The notes under the pieces were generated by a model. That model was not told the DNA's origin, made no database searches, and worked only from the letters and a program-made list of their open reading frames with translations. A program made the position numbers and the translations under genes. Shown in pieces: positions 38,642 to 49,538 of a stretch of 64,000 nt of DNA. This DNA is from an uncultured Paracoccaceae bacterium (GTDB taxonomy: Bacteria; Pseudomonadota; Alphaproteobacteria; Rhodobacterales; Rhodobacteraceae). The first letter of the stretch is position 1, and every line of letters starts with the position of its first letter. The DNA lies in contig CAJXSD010000002.1 in NCBI GenBank assembly GCA_913060475.1, positions 1 to 64,000 of the forward strand, written 5' to 3'.

Positions 38642-39787
38642 ATGGCTATGAACAAACCATCTGCGCGTCCAGCACGCGCGCAATTTTCGTCCGGCCCCTG
38701 CGCCAAAAACCCCACCTTTACATTGGATAAACTGGCAGACGCCCCCTTGGGTCGGTCGCATCGCGCCGCCGTGGGCAAGGCCAAGTTAAAGGCCGCCATC
38801 GACGGCACACGCGACATTTTGCGCATCCCAGCGGATTACCGCATCGGCATTGTTCCTGCCTCGGACACGGGCGCAGTTGAAATGGCCATGTGGTCCCTGC
38901 TGGGCGCGCGCCCTGCGACGATGGTCGCTTGGGAAAGCTTTGGCGCAGGCTGGGTCACAGATGTTGTGAAACAGTTGAAAATCGATGCTGACGTGAAAAC
39001 GGCCGACTATGGCCACATCGTGGATATGGCCGCGATTGATTATGATACGGACGTTGTGTTCACATGGAACGGCACCACATCGGGCGTGCGCGTCGCCACA
39101 GGCGATGTGATCCCTGCAGATCGCGCGGGCCTGACCATCTGTGATGCAACATCCGCCGCCTTTGCCATGGATTTGCCATGGGACAAATTGGACGTCACAA
39201 CATTCAGCTGGCAAAAGGTTCTGGGCGGTGAAGCGGCCCATGGTATGATCGTCCTGTCGCCCCGCGCGGTGGAACGCCTGGAAACCTATACGCCCGCATG
39301 GCCCCTGCCCAAAATTTTCCGCATGACCAAGGGCGGCAAATTGATTGACGGCATCTTTGTCGGCGAAACGATCAACACCCCATCTATGCTGGCCGTCGAA
39401 GATTACCTGGCCGCGCTGGATTGGGCGCGTGACGTGGGCGGGCTGAACGGGCTGATCGCCCGCGCCAATGCCAACGCACAGGCGGTTTGGGATTTCTGCG
39501 ACACACGCGATTGGATCGACAATCTGGCGGTGGATCCGGCGACACGGTCGAACACATCCGTGTGCCTGAAATTCACCGATGATCGCATCACCGATGGCGC
39601 TGCCTTTGCCAAGGCCGTGGCCAAACGGCTGGATACGGAAAACGTGGCCTATGACATCGGCGCATATCGCGATGCCCCCGCCGGTCTGCGGATCTGGTGC
39701 GGCGGCACGGTTGATACGTCTGATATTCAGGCGATGCTGCCATGGTTGGAATACGCATTCCACGCCGAAATTGACGCCCTGTCCTAA
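38642..39787 (+). CDS. serC: Phosphoserine aminotransferase
   Basis: Protein of 381 residues of the class V aminotransferase fold. [16 protein letters not shown] near the N-terminus and the PLP-binding Lys in [17 protein letters not shown] (about 191-207) are clear. It converts 3-phosphohydroxypyruvate and glutamate to phosphoserine. The length and the [20 protein letters not shown] segment fit the longer alphaproteobacterial form. It is followed by serA, the enzyme that makes its substrate, with a strong hairpin between them. Confidence 0.95.
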   Translation: MAMNKPSARPARAQFSSGPCAKNPTFTLDKLADAPLGRSHRAAVGKAKLKAAIDGTRDILRIPADYRIGIVPASDTGAVEMAMWSLLGARPATMVAWESFGAGWVTDVVKQLKIDADVKTADYGHIVDMAAIDYDTDVVFTWNGTTSGVRVATGDVIPADRAGLTICDATSAAFAMDLPWDKLDVTTFSWQKVLGGEAAHGMIVLSPRAVERLETYTPAWPLPKIFRMTKGGKLIDGIFVGETINTPSMLAVEDYLAALDWARDVGGLNGLIARANANAQAVWDFCDTRDWIDNLAVDPATRSNTSVCLKFTDDRITDGAAFAKAVAKRLDTENVAYDIGAYRDAPAGLRIWCGGTVDTSDIQAMLPWLEYAFHAEIDALS

Positions 39788-39818
39788 CCAATATCCCCGC
39801 TGGCGCGCAGCGACCAGC

Positions 39819-39853
39819 AGCCACCGCCCATCCTCGATGGGTGGGCGGTGGCT
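39819..39853 (+). terminator. Strong hairpin between serC and serA
   Basis: AGCCACCGCCCA (39819-39830) pairs perfectly with TGGGCGGTGGCT (39842-39853) across an 11-base loop. A CCCCCAATTCT tail follows rather than a T-run. It may be a partial terminator, attenuator or mRNA-stability element. Confidence 0.55.
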
Positions 39854-39897
39854 TCCCCCAATTCTAACGAACACCCAGTCTTATAAGGATCCAGAAA

Positions 39898-41490
39898 ATG
39901 GCCCCCAAAGTACTTGTATCTGACAAACTCAGCGAAACCGCCGTCCAAATCTTCCGCGACCGCGGCATCGATGTCGATTTCATGCCCGATCTGGGCAAAG
40001 ACAAAGATAAACTGGCCGAAGTCATCGGCCAATACGATGGCTTGGCCATCCGCTCGGCGACCAAGGTCACGCCCAAAATCCTTGAGGCCGCCACCAACCT
40101 GAAAGTGGTGGGCCGCGCAGGGATCGGCACCGACAACGTCGACAAAGACGCCGCATCGAAAAAAGGTGTGATCGTCATGAACACTCCCTTTGGCAATATG
40201 ATCACAACGGCGGAACATGCGATCGCCATGATGTTCGCGGTTGCCCGCCAAATTCCCCAAGCCAGCGCATCAACACATGCCGGAAAATGGGAAAAATCCA
40301 AATTCATGGGCGTTGAATTAACCGGCAAAACGCTGGGCGTGATTGGCGCAGGCAACATCGGTGGCATCGTCTGCGACCGTGCCCGCGGTTTGAAAATGAA
40401 GGTCATCGCCTTTGACCCGTTCCTGGGTCAGGACAAAGCCGATAAAATGGGCGTGGAAAAGGTTGAACTGGACGACCTGCTGAAACGTGCAGATTTCATC
40501 ACCTTGCACGTGCCCCTGACCGATGGCACCCGCAATATCCTTAGCCGCGAAAATCTGGCCAAAACGAAACAGGGCGTGCGCATCATCAACTGTGCCCGTG
40601 GCGGTTTGGTCGATGAACAGGCTTTGGCCGACTTGCTGCAATCTGGTCATGTGGCCGGTGCCGCATTCGACGTGTTTTCCCAAGAACCCGCAACAGAAAA
40701 CCCATTGTTCAACCTGCCCAACGTGGTCTGCACCCCCCACCTAGGTGCCGCCACAACCGAGGCGCAGGAAAACGTGGCCCTGCAGGTGGCCGAACAAATG
40801 TCCAACTATCTGCTGGAGGGTGCTGTCGAAAACGCGCTGAACATGCCATCCATGACCGCAGAAGAGGCCAAAGTTATGGGCCCATGGGTCAAATTGGCCG
40901 ATCATTTGGGCAATTTCATCGGCCAAATGACCGACGAACCCATTGAGGCGATCAACATCCTTTATGACGGATCCGCATCCCAAATGAATTTGGACGCGCT
41001 GAATTGTTCGGTCATCGCCGGCATCATGAAAAAGGCCAATCCAGACGTAAACATGGTGTCCGCCCCCGTGATCGCCAAGGAACGCGGCGTGAAAATTTCC
41101 ACCACCAATCAGGATAAATCCGGCGCCTTTGAAGGGTACATCAAGGTCACGGTTGTCACCGGAAAACGCGAACGATCCATCGCGGGCACCGTGTTCAGCG
41201 ATGGCAAGCCACGGTTTATCCAGATCAAAGGCATCAACATCGACGCCGAAGTGGGCGCGCATATGCTGTACACCACAAACGAAGATGTCCCCGGCATCAT
41301 CGGGACATTGGGTGCCACCATGGGCAAACATGGTGTCAATATCGCGAACTTTACTTTGGGTCGTGCTGCGGCCGGTGGCGAAGCGATTGCGTTATTATAC
41401 CTAGACAGCGCAATCCGTGCCGATATCGTGGCCGACCTGAATGCAACCGGGTTGTTCCAACAGGTCAAACCACTGGCCTTTGACGCATAG
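39898..41490 (+). CDS. serA: D-3-phosphoglycerate dehydrogenase
   Basis: Protein of 530 residues, the long form with an intervening domain and a C-terminal ACT domain. NAD binding is shown by LGVIGAGNIGGIVCDRARG (about 147-165). Catalytic segments include NCARGGLVDEQAL (about 231-243) and PHLGAATTEAQEN (about 280-292). The ACT domain near 455-525 (EDVPGIIGTLGATMGKHG) suggests serine feedback. It starts serine synthesis from 3-phosphoglycerate. AAGGATC precedes the ATG. An intrinsic terminator follows. Confidence 0.97.
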   Translation: MAPKVLVSDKLSETAVQIFRDRGIDVDFMPDLGKDKDKLAEVIGQYDGLAIRSATKVTPKILEAATNLKVVGRAGIGTDNVDKDAASKKGVIVMNTPFGNMITTAEHAIAMMFAVARQIPQASASTHAGKWEKSKFMGVELTGKTLGVIGAGNIGGIVCDRARGLKMKVIAFDPFLGQDKADKMGVEKVELDDLLKRADFITLHVPLTDGTRNILSRENLAKTKQGVRIINCARGGLVDEQALADLLQSGHVAGAAFDVFSQEPATENPLFNLPNVVCTPHLGAATTEAQENVALQVAEQMSNYLLEGAVENALNMPSMTAEEAKVMGPWVKLADHLGNFIGQMTDEPIEAINILYDGSASQMNLDALNCSVIAGIMKKANPDVNMVSAPVIAKERGVKISTTNQDKSGAFEGYIKVTVVTGKRERSIAGTVFSDGKPRFIQIKGINIDAEVGAHMLYTTNEDVPGIIGTLGATMGKHGVNIANFTLGRAAAGGEAIALLYLDSAIRADIVADLNATGLFQQVKPLAFDA

Positions 41491-41512
41491 GTACAGACCG
41501 CAGGACGTGATC

Positions 41513-41539
41513 AAAACCATCCCCATGCGGGATGGTTTT
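41513..41539 (+). terminator. Rho-independent terminator of serCA
   Basis: AAAACCATCCC (41513-41523) pairs with GGGATGGTTTT (41529-41539) across a 5-base loop. It lies about 20 bp after the serA stop. Confidence 0.85.
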
Positions 41540-41598
41540 ATCAATTTGAGATTCTTCTATAAAATTTATCGGATCTGTCGTATATTACTTTCGCAGGA

Positions 41599-42366
41599 AT
41601 GACGGGAATGATTGCAGATTCGTTAAATCGATATTTTATGCCGGAACGTTGGATGCGCGCCGTTGGCGGGCCCAAATACGTGCAACTGTCCCAATATGTC
41701 CTGTCACTGATTGAAAATGGCACCCTGCCGCCGAACACCCAACTGCCGCCAGAACGGGAAATGGCCAGTATTGCATCCGTCAGCCGCGTCACCATACGCC
41801 AAGCGATTGAAGAGTTGGTCAAGCGCGATGTTCTGGAACAGCGGCGCGGCATTGGCACATTCGTCAAACCCCAGCCCATCCGGCACGTTCAAAACGCAGA
41901 CGCCCTGATCAGTTTCACCGAATATATGTCGCAGCACGGGCATACCCCCGTCACCCAAGTGCTAAGCGCCGGAATATTTACCCCAACCCCCAGCGAAATG
42001 GTGTCATTATCCCTAGGGTCCAAGGACAAAGTCAGCCGGCTAAAACGATTGCGCAGTATCAATACCGTGCCGATGGCATTGGAACACGCCAGTCTTCCCA
42101 CCGATATACTGCCCGATCCTGATTGTCTGGGCGCATCCCTCTATGATGTGCTAAGACAGCAAAACACCGCCCCCGTTCGGGCAACACAGCGCATTCGGGC
42201 CTATAACCTGAACAAGTCCGAGGCAAATTTGCTGAACATGCGCGTCGATGCGGCCGTTTTGCGGATTACACGGCACAGTTTCCTTGCCTCGGGGCGGGCT
42301 GTGGAATTGACGGTTGGCGTCTATCGGTCGGATTTGTACGAAATCACATCCGACCTCTCAATTTAG
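41599..42366 (+). CDS. GntR-family regulator (HutC/UTRA type)
   Basis: Protein of 255 residues. The N-terminal winged helix (about 22-92) includes LPPEREMASIASVSRVTIRQ, typical of the HutC subfamily, and ends RRGIGTFVKP. The C-terminal UTRA domain (about 105-250) ends VELTVGVYRSDLYEI. A second ATG at 41608 is equally possible as start. The gene lies between the serA terminator and tex. It has no adjacent catabolic genes, so its target is not clear from context. The AT-rich region 41540-41598 should hold its promoter. Confidence 0.87.
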   Translation: MTGMIADSLNRYFMPERWMRAVGGPKYVQLSQYVLSLIENGTLPPNTQLPPEREMASIASVSRVTIRQAIEELVKRDVLEQRRGIGTFVKPQPIRHVQNADALISFTEYMSQHGHTPVTQVLSAGIFTPTPSEMVSLSLGSKDKVSRLKRLRSINTVPMALEHASLPTDILPDPDCLGASLYDVLRQQNTAPVRATQRIRAYNLNKSEANLLNMRVDAAVLRITRHSFLASGRAVELTVGVYRSDLYEITSDLSI

Positions 42367-42458
42367 TGGTGGGCCGTAAAAATTGCCAGTTTCATGTTGC
42401 AAAGGCGCGTGCAGTTTGATCTGACTGCAGCACCCCGACACAATGACAAGGCGCCCGT

Positions 42459-44762
42459 ATGTCCGCACAAATATTCCGTATCATTTCCACAGAAATCAAC
42501 GCATCTGTCGATCAGGTCTCGGCTGCGGTGACGCTGTTGGATCAGGGGTCCACCGTCCCCTTTATCGCCCGCTACCGCAAAGAGGCGACCGGCGGGCTGG
42601 ATGATACGCAGCTGCGCGATTTGTCCGAACGCCTGACCTATCTGCGCGAATTGGATGCGCGCCGCGATGTGATCGTGAAATCGATCACGGAACAGGGCAA
42701 AATTACCGATGATCTGACCCGCAAACTGGCCCAGGCCACCACCAAGGCCGAGCTTGAGGACATTTACCTGCCCTATAAACCCAAACGCCGCACCAAGGCG
42801 ATGATTGCACGGGAATTGGGGCTGGAACCGCTGGCCATGGCCATTTTGGCAGATCGCGCCTGTGATCCCGAAGTCCTGGCCCAATCCTATATCAGTGCGG
42901 ATGTGCCCGACACCAAAACGGCCCTGAACGGCGCGCGCGATATTTTGACCGAATCCCTGTCCGAAAATGCCGATCTGTTGGCGCGTCTGCGCGATCATAT
43001 GCGCACCAACGGGGTTTTGGTGTCCAAGGTGATCGAAGGGCAGGAAACCAAGGGTCAAAAATTCGCGGATTATTTCGACCATTCAGAACCCGTGTCCAAG
43101 GTTGCAGGCCACCGCGCCTTGGCCATGTTTCGTGGCCGTAACGAAGGCGTATTGACGCTGGATCTGGCGGTTGAACCCGATGCCCCCCGCGGCACATCAC
43201 GCGCGGAATTGATGGCGGTGCAGGCTTTGGCCGGTCAACTGGCCGACAGCGCGGCAGATCGCTGGTTAAAAACGGTGGCCACTTGGGCATGGCGGGTGAA
43301 ACTGTCAAATTCGCTGTCGATTGATGTTCTGGTCGAATTGCGCGACCGCGCCGAAGAAGAGGCGATCACCGTCTTTGGCCGAAACCTTAAGGATTTGTTG
43401 CTGGCCGCACCGGCGGGCAACCGTGCCACATTGGGATTGGATCCGGGCATTCGCACAGGGGTCAAGGTGGCCGCCGTGGATGCAACGGGCAAGGTGTTGG
43501 ACACCGCAACCATTTATCCGTTCCAGCCGAAAAATGATGTCGCGGGGGCGATGGCCACACTGGGCGCCTTGATCCTGCGCCACAACGTCGATCTGATTGC
43601 CATCGGCAATGGCACCGCCAGCCGTGAAACCGAAAAACTGGTGATGGATTTGCTGGCCCAAATGCCCGCAGACCACAAAAAACCGACCAAGGTCATCGTG
43701 TCCGAGGCCGGCGCATCCGTATATTCCGCATCTGCACTGGCGGCGGCGGAATTGCCCGATTTGGATGTGTCCCTGCGCGGGGCCGTATCCATTGCGCGGC
43801 GGTTGCAGGACCCCTTGGCGGAATTGGTGAAAATCGAACCCAAATCCATTGGCGTGGGCCAATACCAGCACGATGTGGACCAATCCAAATTGGGCCGCCG
43901 TCTGGATGCCGTGATCGAGGATGCGGTTAATGCCGTCGGCGTTACCCTGAACACGGCATCGGCACCGTTGTTGGCACGGGTTGCGGGCATCGGGCCGGTT
44001 TTGGCAGAAACGATTGTATCGCACCGCGAAACGCATGGGGCATTCAAAACGCGCCGCGATTTGTTGCAGGTCGCACGCCTTGGCCCCAAGGTGTTTGAAC
44101 AATGCGCCGGATTTTTGCGTGTGACGGATGGGCCCGAACCGCTGGATGCCTCGGCCGTTCACCCCGAAGCCTATGGCAAGGCCCGCGATATGCTGCGCGC
44201 CATTGGCATTGATGTGAAATCGGCCCAAGCGCAATCAGGGGCCTTGGCCCGCCTGAATTTATCCGATTTTGTCGATGGCACCTTTGGCCTGCCCACATTG
44301 CGCGATATCGTGGCCGAGTTGGAAAAACCCGGTCGTGACCCCCGCCCCGAATTCAAAACCGCCAGCTTTGCCGAGGGCGTGAATGAAATCACCGACCTAA
44401 AGGTGGGCATGTCCCTAGAGGGCACGGTGACAAATGTGGCCGCCTTTGGGGCCTTTGTCGATATTGGGGTGCATCAGGACGGATTGGTTCATGTGTCGCA
44501 ACTGGCCGATCGGTTCGTCAAAGATCCCCATGATATCGTCAAGGCCGGCGACATCGTGCGCGTCCGCGTGACCGAGGTGGACGTGCCCCGCAAACGCATT
44601 GGGTTGTCGATGAAACGCACCCCCGATGCGGCGCGCAGCCCTAATACGGCATCCGCTGGCCGCAATACCCACAGCCGCCCACAAAAACAGAAACCGCAAA
44701 ACAGCGGAAAATCGCAAGGCAGCTTGGGCGATTTGTTGCAAAGCGCATTTCAGAAAAAATAA
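42459..44762 (+). CDS. tex: Tex family RNA-binding transcription accessory protein
   Basis: Protein of 767 residues, full length for Tex. It has a helical N-terminus, a YqgF-like RNase H domain ([20 protein letters not shown], about 326-345), a helix-hairpin-helix region (about 495-560; [20 protein letters not shown]), and a C-terminal S1 domain ([20 protein letters not shown], about 651-670). A basic, low-complexity tail follows (about 715-767). Tex binds nucleic acid and influences transcription and virulence-gene expression in several bacteria. It appears to be a single gene. Confidence 0.95.
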   Translation: MSAQIFRIISTEINASVDQVSAAVTLLDQGSTVPFIARYRKEATGGLDDTQLRDLSERLTYLRELDARRDVIVKSITEQGKITDDLTRKLAQATTKAELEDIYLPYKPKRRTKAMIARELGLEPLAMAILADRACDPEVLAQSYISADVPDTKTALNGARDILTESLSENADLLARLRDHMRTNGVLVSKVIEGQETKGQKFADYFDHSEPVSKVAGHRALAMFRGRNEGVLTLDLAVEPDAPRGTSRAELMAVQALAGQLADSAADRWLKTVATWAWRVKLSNSLSIDVLVELRDRAEEEAITVFGRNLKDLLLAAPAGNRATLGLDPGIRTGVKVAAVDATGKVLDTATIYPFQPKNDVAGAMATLGALILRHNVDLIAIGNGTASRETEKLVMDLLAQMPADHKKPTKVIVSEAGASVYSASALAAAELPDLDVSLRGAVSIARRLQDPLAELVKIEPKSIGVGQYQHDVDQSKLGRRLDAVIEDAVNAVGVTLNTASAPLLARVAGIGPVLAETIVSHRETHGAFKTRRDLLQVARLGPKVFEQCAGFLRVTDGPEPLDASAVHPEAYGKARDMLRAIGIDVKSAQAQSGALARLNLSDFVDGTFGLPTLRDIVAELEKPGRDPRPEFKTASFAEGVNEITDLKVGMSLEGTVTNVAAFGAFVDIGVHQDGLVHVSQLADRFVKDPHDIVKAGDIVRVRVTEVDVPRKRIGLSMKRTPDAARSPNTASAGRNTHSRPQKQKPQNSGKSQGSLGDLLQSAFQKK

Positions 44763-44796
44763 CCGGTCCATCGCCCGACATCACAGACCCCGAAAC

Positions 44797-44825
44797 AGCA
44801 GGCTTGCCCAGCGCAGGCCTGCTGA
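44797..44825. terminator. Hairpin downstream of tex
   Basis: CAGCAGGC and GCCTGCTG pair across about 13 bases and are followed by ATTTTC on the plus strand. It is a moderate candidate for the tex terminator. The 297-bp tex-oppA gap also holds the hairpin and promoter listed next. Confidence 0.5.
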
Positions 44826-44865
44826 TTTTCGGTATGTGCAGGGACGCCCCAAGGCCAAATCGCGC

Positions 44866-44974
44866 AAATTTCGGGGCAATTTGGCCGAAATTTTCGGCAA
44901 AACCCTATTATGTGCATACTTTTTTCCCAAAGTTTTGATCACAAGAAGTGGGTTTTTATCAAAAGTAATATAAT
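44866..44974 (+). promoter_or_regulatory. oppA upstream region: hairpin and TATAAT box
   Basis: AAATTTCGG (44866-44874) pairs with CCGAAATTT (44885-44893). Further on the sequence turns strongly AT-rich and includes a perfect TATAAT (44969-44974), about 86 bp before the oppA ATG; the matching -35 is not obvious. Past it, CTAAC (44996-45000) and GTTAG (45005-45009) form a small inverted repeat in the leader. Confidence 0.45.
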
Positions 44975-45059
44975 ATATTCTCTTGAGCACTATTTCTAAC
45001 TTTTGTTAGACTCAAATTACTGTACGAAAAATTGCAACAACACCAACTAGGGGTAATAC

Positions 45060-46676
45060 ATGAAAAATGTTTTCAAAACCTTTGCGGTTGCCAGCACATT
45101 CGCGCTAAGCGCGTCACTGGCTTGGGCAGCCGGCACACATCCGATCACAGGCGAAACACTGGCAGATGATCAAACTTTCACCTATCGCGTTCTGGACGAA
45201 GCCGCGTCCTATGACCCACAGCTGCTTGAGGATGTGGATTCATCCAAAATCGCGCGCGACCTGTTCGAAGGCCTGTATAACCAAGACGGCCAAGGCAACC
45301 TGATCCCAGGTGTCGCGCTGAGCCATACGATCAGCGATGACAAAACCGTCTACACATTCAAACTGCGCGACACGGCGAAATAGTCAGACGGCAAACCCGT
45401 CACAGCAAATGATTTCGTCTATGCATGGCGTCGCTTGGCCGACCCCGCGACAGGATCGGCCTATCAATGGTATATCAGCGTGATGGGTATCAAAAACAAC
45501 GCTGGCGTGTCTGACGGATCACTGCCCCCGTCCGAATTGGGCGTGGCCGCGCTCGATGATCACACATTGCAGGTGACATTGGAAAAACCGCTGCCCTATT
45601 TCCCGCTGACAACGGTCCACGCATCCGCATTCCCGACACCACAGTGGGCGATTGAGGCGCATGGAAACGAATGGACACGCCCCGGCAATATCGTGACAAA
45701 CGGCGCCTATATCATGACCGAATATGTGGCGAACGAACGGTCCGTGCGTGAACGCAACCCGATGTATTGGAACAACGACAGCACCATCATTGAAAAAGTG
45801 ACCGCATTGGTCATCAACGATGAAAACGTGGCGCTGACCCGTTACATGGCGGGCGAATTGGATCAAACCAATATCCCGTCTGGTCAATTCAACAGATTGC
45901 AGCAATCAAACCCCGATGAAACCGTCGTGGTTCCTGAACTGTGCACATATTATTACACGATCAACCTGACAGACAGCGGCAATCCCGCATTGCAGGACGT
46001 GCGCGTCCGTCAGGCGTTGTCGCATGCGATTGATCATGACATCATCACGAAAAACATCCTGCAGGCTGGCCAGAAACCCGCCTATGCCTTTACCCCCGAG
46101 GCAACAGCAGGGTTTACACCGCCCGCATCGCCAATGGCATCCATGACCCAGGCAGAACGCGACGCCAAGGCCAAGGAATTGATGGCCGCCGCCGGTGTCG
46201 ACAGCCTGGATCTGGAATTGATGTACAACACATCCGAATCCCACAAAAAAGTCGCGATCGCGATCAGCCAGATGTGGAAACAGAAATTGGGCGTCAATGT
46301 GACCCTGTCCAACCTGGAATGGAAAACATATCTGGATGCTCCCGGTGCACAAAACTATCAGGTGGCCCGCGCTGGCTGGTGTGGCGATTATAACGAAGCG
46401 TCCACATTCCTGGATCTGCTTGGTTCCGAAAGCGGTTATAACGATGCAAAATACAACAACCCCAAGGTTGATGAATTGCTGGCACAGGCCAAGGTTTCGG
46501 CAGATACGCAGCCCATCTATACCAAGATTGAACAAATCTTGGCAACGGATACACCTATCATTCCGATTTACCAGTACACAGCCAATTTCTTGATGAAAAC
46601 CGACGTCAAAGGTTGGCCCTATGACAACGTAGAGCAAAACATTTATTCGCGCGATCTGTATAAAGTCGCAGAATAA
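45060..46676 (+). pseudogene. oppA: Peptide-binding protein oppA interrupted by an in-frame amber codon
   Basis: The reading frame from the ATG at 45060 to the TAA at 46676 encodes a full-length (538-codon) oligopeptide-binding protein. It has a Sec signal (MKNVFKTFAVASTFALSASL), then YRVLDEAASYDPQLLEDVDS and LFEGLYNQDGQGNLIPGVAL. Codon 108 is TAG (45381-45383), between RDTAK and SDGKPVTANDFVYAW. OppA-family proteins normally have Trp there (KWSDG/KWSNG), so a single G-to-A change of TGG to TAG explains it. The rest of the frame is intact and the downstream oppBCDF genes look normal. It may be a recent nonsense mutation, a sequence error or a read-through codon. No credible restart codon follows. 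Confidence 0.8.
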
Positions 46677-46686
46677 TTTTCACCAC

Positions 46687-46714
46687 TGGCGCCCATGTTT
46701 CGACGTGGGCGCCA
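46687..46714 (+). terminator. Intercistronic hairpin between oppA and oppB
   Basis: TGGCGCCCA (46687-46695) pairs with TGGGCGCCA (46706-46714), followed by TTTT. This is a common arrangement giving more binding protein than permease. Confidence 0.7.
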
Positions 46715-46732
46715 TTTTGCTGGAAAACCATT

Positions 46733-47656
46733 ATGCTAAATATGATTATCCGCCGGACAGCTGTGGCCCTGCCCACTTTGCTGATCTTGGTCATTGTCAC
46801 CTTTGTCCTGATGCATTCGGCCCCCGGTGGACCCTTTACATCGGAAAAACCCCTGCCACCCCAAGTCTTGGCGAATATTGAGGCGAAATATGGCCTGAAT
46901 GAACCGCTCTATAAACAGATTTTTATGTATCTGCAGGGGATCGTCACCGAATTGGATTTCGGCCCATCCTATGTCTACAAAGATCGCACCGTAAACGACA
47001 TCATCGCCCAAGGCCTGCCCGTGACCCTGACCTATGGCGCATGGGTGATTGTGGTGATGCTGGCCGTTGGTGTGCCGCTGGGGATGATTGCCGCCATTAA
47101 ACAGAATACATGGATCGATTATCTGGCCGTCGGGTTTTCCATTCTGGCCGATTTGCTGCCCAACTTCATTATGGGCCCAATATTGATTTTGATTTTCACC
47201 CTCTGGCTGGGCTGGTTGCCCGGCGGCGGCTGGAACGGCGGGCAATGGGAATATATGATTATGCCCGTGATCGCGCTGGCCACATCCTATATGGCATCCA
47301 TCACGCGCCTGACGCGATCATCGATGCTTGAGGTGTTGCGATCCAATTTCATCCGCACCGCCCGCGCCAAAGGATTGCCGGAACGCACCATCATTTTGCG
47401 CCATGCGATGAAACCGGCCCTAATGCCCGTGATTTCATACCTAAGCCCCGTGTTCGTTTACGTCATCACAGGGTCATTTATCGTGGACGCCATTTTTTCA
47501 ACGGGGGGATTGGGGACCTATTTCACCAACGCCGCGTTTAACCGCGATTATGCGGTGATGATGGGGGTGACACTGCTGACGGGGGGTTTGACCATTCTTT
47601 TCAACCTACTTGTTGATCTGCTTTACGGCTGGATTGACCCGCAAATTCGGTATTAA
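46733..47656 (+). CDS. oppB: Peptide ABC transporter permease OppB
   Basis: Protein of 307 residues with six membrane spans. The N-terminus IIRRTAVALPTLLILVIVTF leads to the conserved periplasmic APGGPF. The EAA loop is in LRSNFIRTARAKGLPERTII (about 202-221), and the C-terminus ends GWIDPQIRY as in most OppB/DppB proteins. It forms half of the peptide channel with OppC. It starts 56 bp after oppA, across a hairpin. Confidence 0.95.
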   Translation: MLNMIIRRTAVALPTLLILVIVTFVLMHSAPGGPFTSEKPLPPQVLANIEAKYGLNEPLYKQIFMYLQGIVTELDFGPSYVYKDRTVNDIIAQGLPVTLTYGAWVIVVMLAVGVPLGMIAAIKQNTWIDYLAVGFSILADLLPNFIMGPILILIFTLWLGWLPGGGWNGGQWEYMIMPVIALATSYMASITRLTRSSMLEVLRSNFIRTARAKGLPERTIILRHAMKPALMPVISYLSPVFVYVITGSFIVDAIFSTGGLGTYFTNAAFNRDYAVMMGVTLLTGGLTILFNLLVDLLYGWIDPQIRY

Positions 47657-47659
47657 TCT

Positions 47660-48565
47660 ATGCAAAACGCAATACTGACACAGACAGAAACAGCGGTGCG
47701 CGGACGGTCGCAATGGGCCGATGCACGCGCACGTTTCCTGAAAAACAAAGCGGCCATGGTGTCGCTGTACCTGTTGGCCGCACTGATCCTGTTTGCCATA
47801 TTTGGCGGGCAGTTGTCCCGATTCACCATTGACGAAATTGATTGGCAAATGCTGGGCATGATCGCGGAACTGGGCGGGCCATCGGTCGAAAACGGCCATT
47901 ATTTCGGCGTTGATGAATTGGGCCGTGATTTATACGCGCGCACGCTGCTGGGCCTGCAAATTTCGCTGATGGTGGGCATTATTGGCGCTGTTGTGGCGGC
48001 GATCTTCGGCACGCTCTATGGGGCGGTGTCGGGCTATATCGGGGGTCAAACCGATTCCATTATGATGCGCACGGTCGATATTCTGACCTCGGTTCCGTTT
48101 TTCTTTATTATCATCATGTTGCTGGTGGTTTTCGGACAATCGATCCTGATGATTTTTATCGGCATCGGCCTGACCAACTGGCTGGGCATGGCCCGCGTTG
48201 TCCGCGGCCAGACCCTATCGCTGAAAAACAAGGAATTCGTCGAGGCCGCCCGCGCCCTGGGCGTGCCCACCCTGACTATCATTCGCCGCCATATCGTACC
48301 AAACCTGATCGGTGTTGTCGTGGTTTATACATCGCTCTTAGTGCCGCAAATGATTTTGCTGGAAAGCACGATTTCATTCCTGGGCCTAGGCGTGCAAGAA
48401 CCCCAAACCAGTTTGGGCCTGCTGATTTCCGAAGGCACATCAACCATGCAATACGGCACATTTTGGCAGCTGGGCTATCCGCTGGCGTTTTTCATGTTGG
48501 TGCTGTTTTGTTTTTATTACATCGGCGACGGCCTGCGCGATGCGCTGGACCCCAAGGATCGGTAG
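47660..48565 (+). CDS. oppC: Peptide ABC transporter permease OppC
   Basis: Protein of 301 residues. It has the usual OppC layout: a cytoplasmic N-terminus, ARFLKNKAAMVSLYLLAALI (about 24-43), a periplasmic insert with HYFGVDELGRDLYARTLLG (about 80-98), and the EAA loop in KEFVEAARALGVPTLTIIRR (about 191-210). The C-terminus ends GLRDALDPKDR. It starts three bases after the oppB stop. Confidence 0.95.
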   Translation: MQNAILTQTETAVRGRSQWADARARFLKNKAAMVSLYLLAALILFAIFGGQLSRFTIDEIDWQMLGMIAELGGPSVENGHYFGVDELGRDLYARTLLGLQISLMVGIIGAVVAAIFGTLYGAVSGYIGGQTDSIMMRTVDILTSVPFFFIIIMLLVVFGQSILMIFIGIGLTNWLGMARVVRGQTLSLKNKEFVEAARALGVPTLTIIRRHIVPNLIGVVVVYTSLLVPQMILLESTISFLGLGVQEPQTSLGLLISEGTSTMQYGTFWQLGYPLAFFMLVLFCFYYIGDGLRDALDPKDR

Positions 48566-48572
48566 GTAGATC

Positions 48573-49538
48573 ATGACGTTATTATCTGTTGAAAACCTGA
48601 CCGTCCGTTTCGAAACCCCTGATGGGACGGTCAACGCGGTCAATGACCTGAATTTCACGTTGGATCGCGGTCAATCGCTGGCCATCGTCGGCGAAAGCGG
48701 ATCGGGAAAATCCCAAACCGTATTTTCCATAATGGGTTTGCTGGCCGCCAATGGCCGCGCGACAGGGCGCGCCGTGCTGGATGGTCAGGATATCCTGAAC
48801 CTGCCACCGCGGGCCTTGAACAAAATTCGCCCCGAAAAAATGGCGATGGTGTTTCAGGACCCGATGACATCGCTGAACCCCTATATGCGGTTGTCTGATC
48901 AACTGTGCGAAGTGTTAATTCACCACCGCGGCATGTCAAAACGCGATGCATTGGCTGCGGCCGTACGCATGCTGGACGCCGTTCGCATCCCCGAGGCCAA
49001 GACACGCGTTCACATGTACCCCCACGAATTGTCGGGCGGTATGCGCCAACGGGTGGTGATTGCCATGGCGCTGCTGTGTGAACCGGATTTGTTGATTGCC
49101 GACGAACCCACCACCGCGCTGGATGTGACGGTTCAGGAACAGATCATGGACCTGCTGGCCAGTTTGCAACGCGATTTGGATATGGCGATGATCCTGATCA
49201 CGCATGATCTGGGCGTTGTGGCGTCCAGCTGCCGCGATATGTTGGTGATGTACGGCGGACAGGTGATGGAATACGGCAAAACCATTGATCTGTTCGAGGC
49301 CCCGTCGCACCCCTATACCCGCGGTTTGCTGTCTGCGATTCCACGGCTGGATCAGCAATCCGACAGCTTGGTCGCAATTCCGGGCAACCCGCCCAATATG
49401 ATGGCCCCGCCCAGTGGGTGTCCGTTCCATCCGCGGTGCAGCTTTGCTGATGCAGGATGCAGCACACACAACCCCAGCCTTGCCCCCTATCAGGATCGCC
49501 AACGCGCCTGTTTGAAATCAGCAGAGGAGCTGTCATGA
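48573..49538 (+). CDS. oppD: Peptide ABC transporter ATPase OppD
   Basis: Protein of 321 residues. Walker A is [10 protein letters not shown] (about 39-48), the signature is LSGGMRQR (about 152-159) and Walker B is [12 protein letters not shown] (about 172-183). The oligopeptide C-terminal domain includes the Fe-S/Cys-rich segment [15 protein letters not shown] (about 288-302). It powers peptide uptake together with OppF, whose start overlaps its stop by four bases. Confidence 0.95.
   Translation: MTLLSVENLTVRFETPDGTVNAVNDLNFTLDRGQSLAIVGESGSGKSQTVFSIMGLLAANGRATGRAVLDGQDILNLPPRALNKIRPEKMAMVFQDPMTSLNPYMRLSDQLCEVLIHHRGMSKRDALAAAVRMLDAVRIPEAKTRVHMYPHELSGGMRQRVVIAMALLCEPDLLIADEPTTALDVTVQEQIMDLLASLQRDLDMAMILITHDLGVVASSCRDMLVMYGGQVMEYGKTIDLFEAPSHPYTRGLLSAIPRLDQQSDSLVAIPGNPPNMMAPPSGCPFHPRCSFADAGCSTHNPSLAPYQDRQRACLKSAEELS

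Noticed and set aside
38786-39874. Open frame of about 360 codons antisense to serC
   Set aside because: Mirror of a well-conserved aminotransferase gene; no ribosome-binding site or recognisable domain.
43305-44234. Open frame of about 300 codons antisense to tex
   Set aside because: Composition is that of a shadow frame and tex is intact over the whole stretch.
45381-45383. Amber codon used for pyrrolysine
   Set aside because: The family has Trp here, and pyrrolysine systems are not expected in this group; no pyl genes are in the window.
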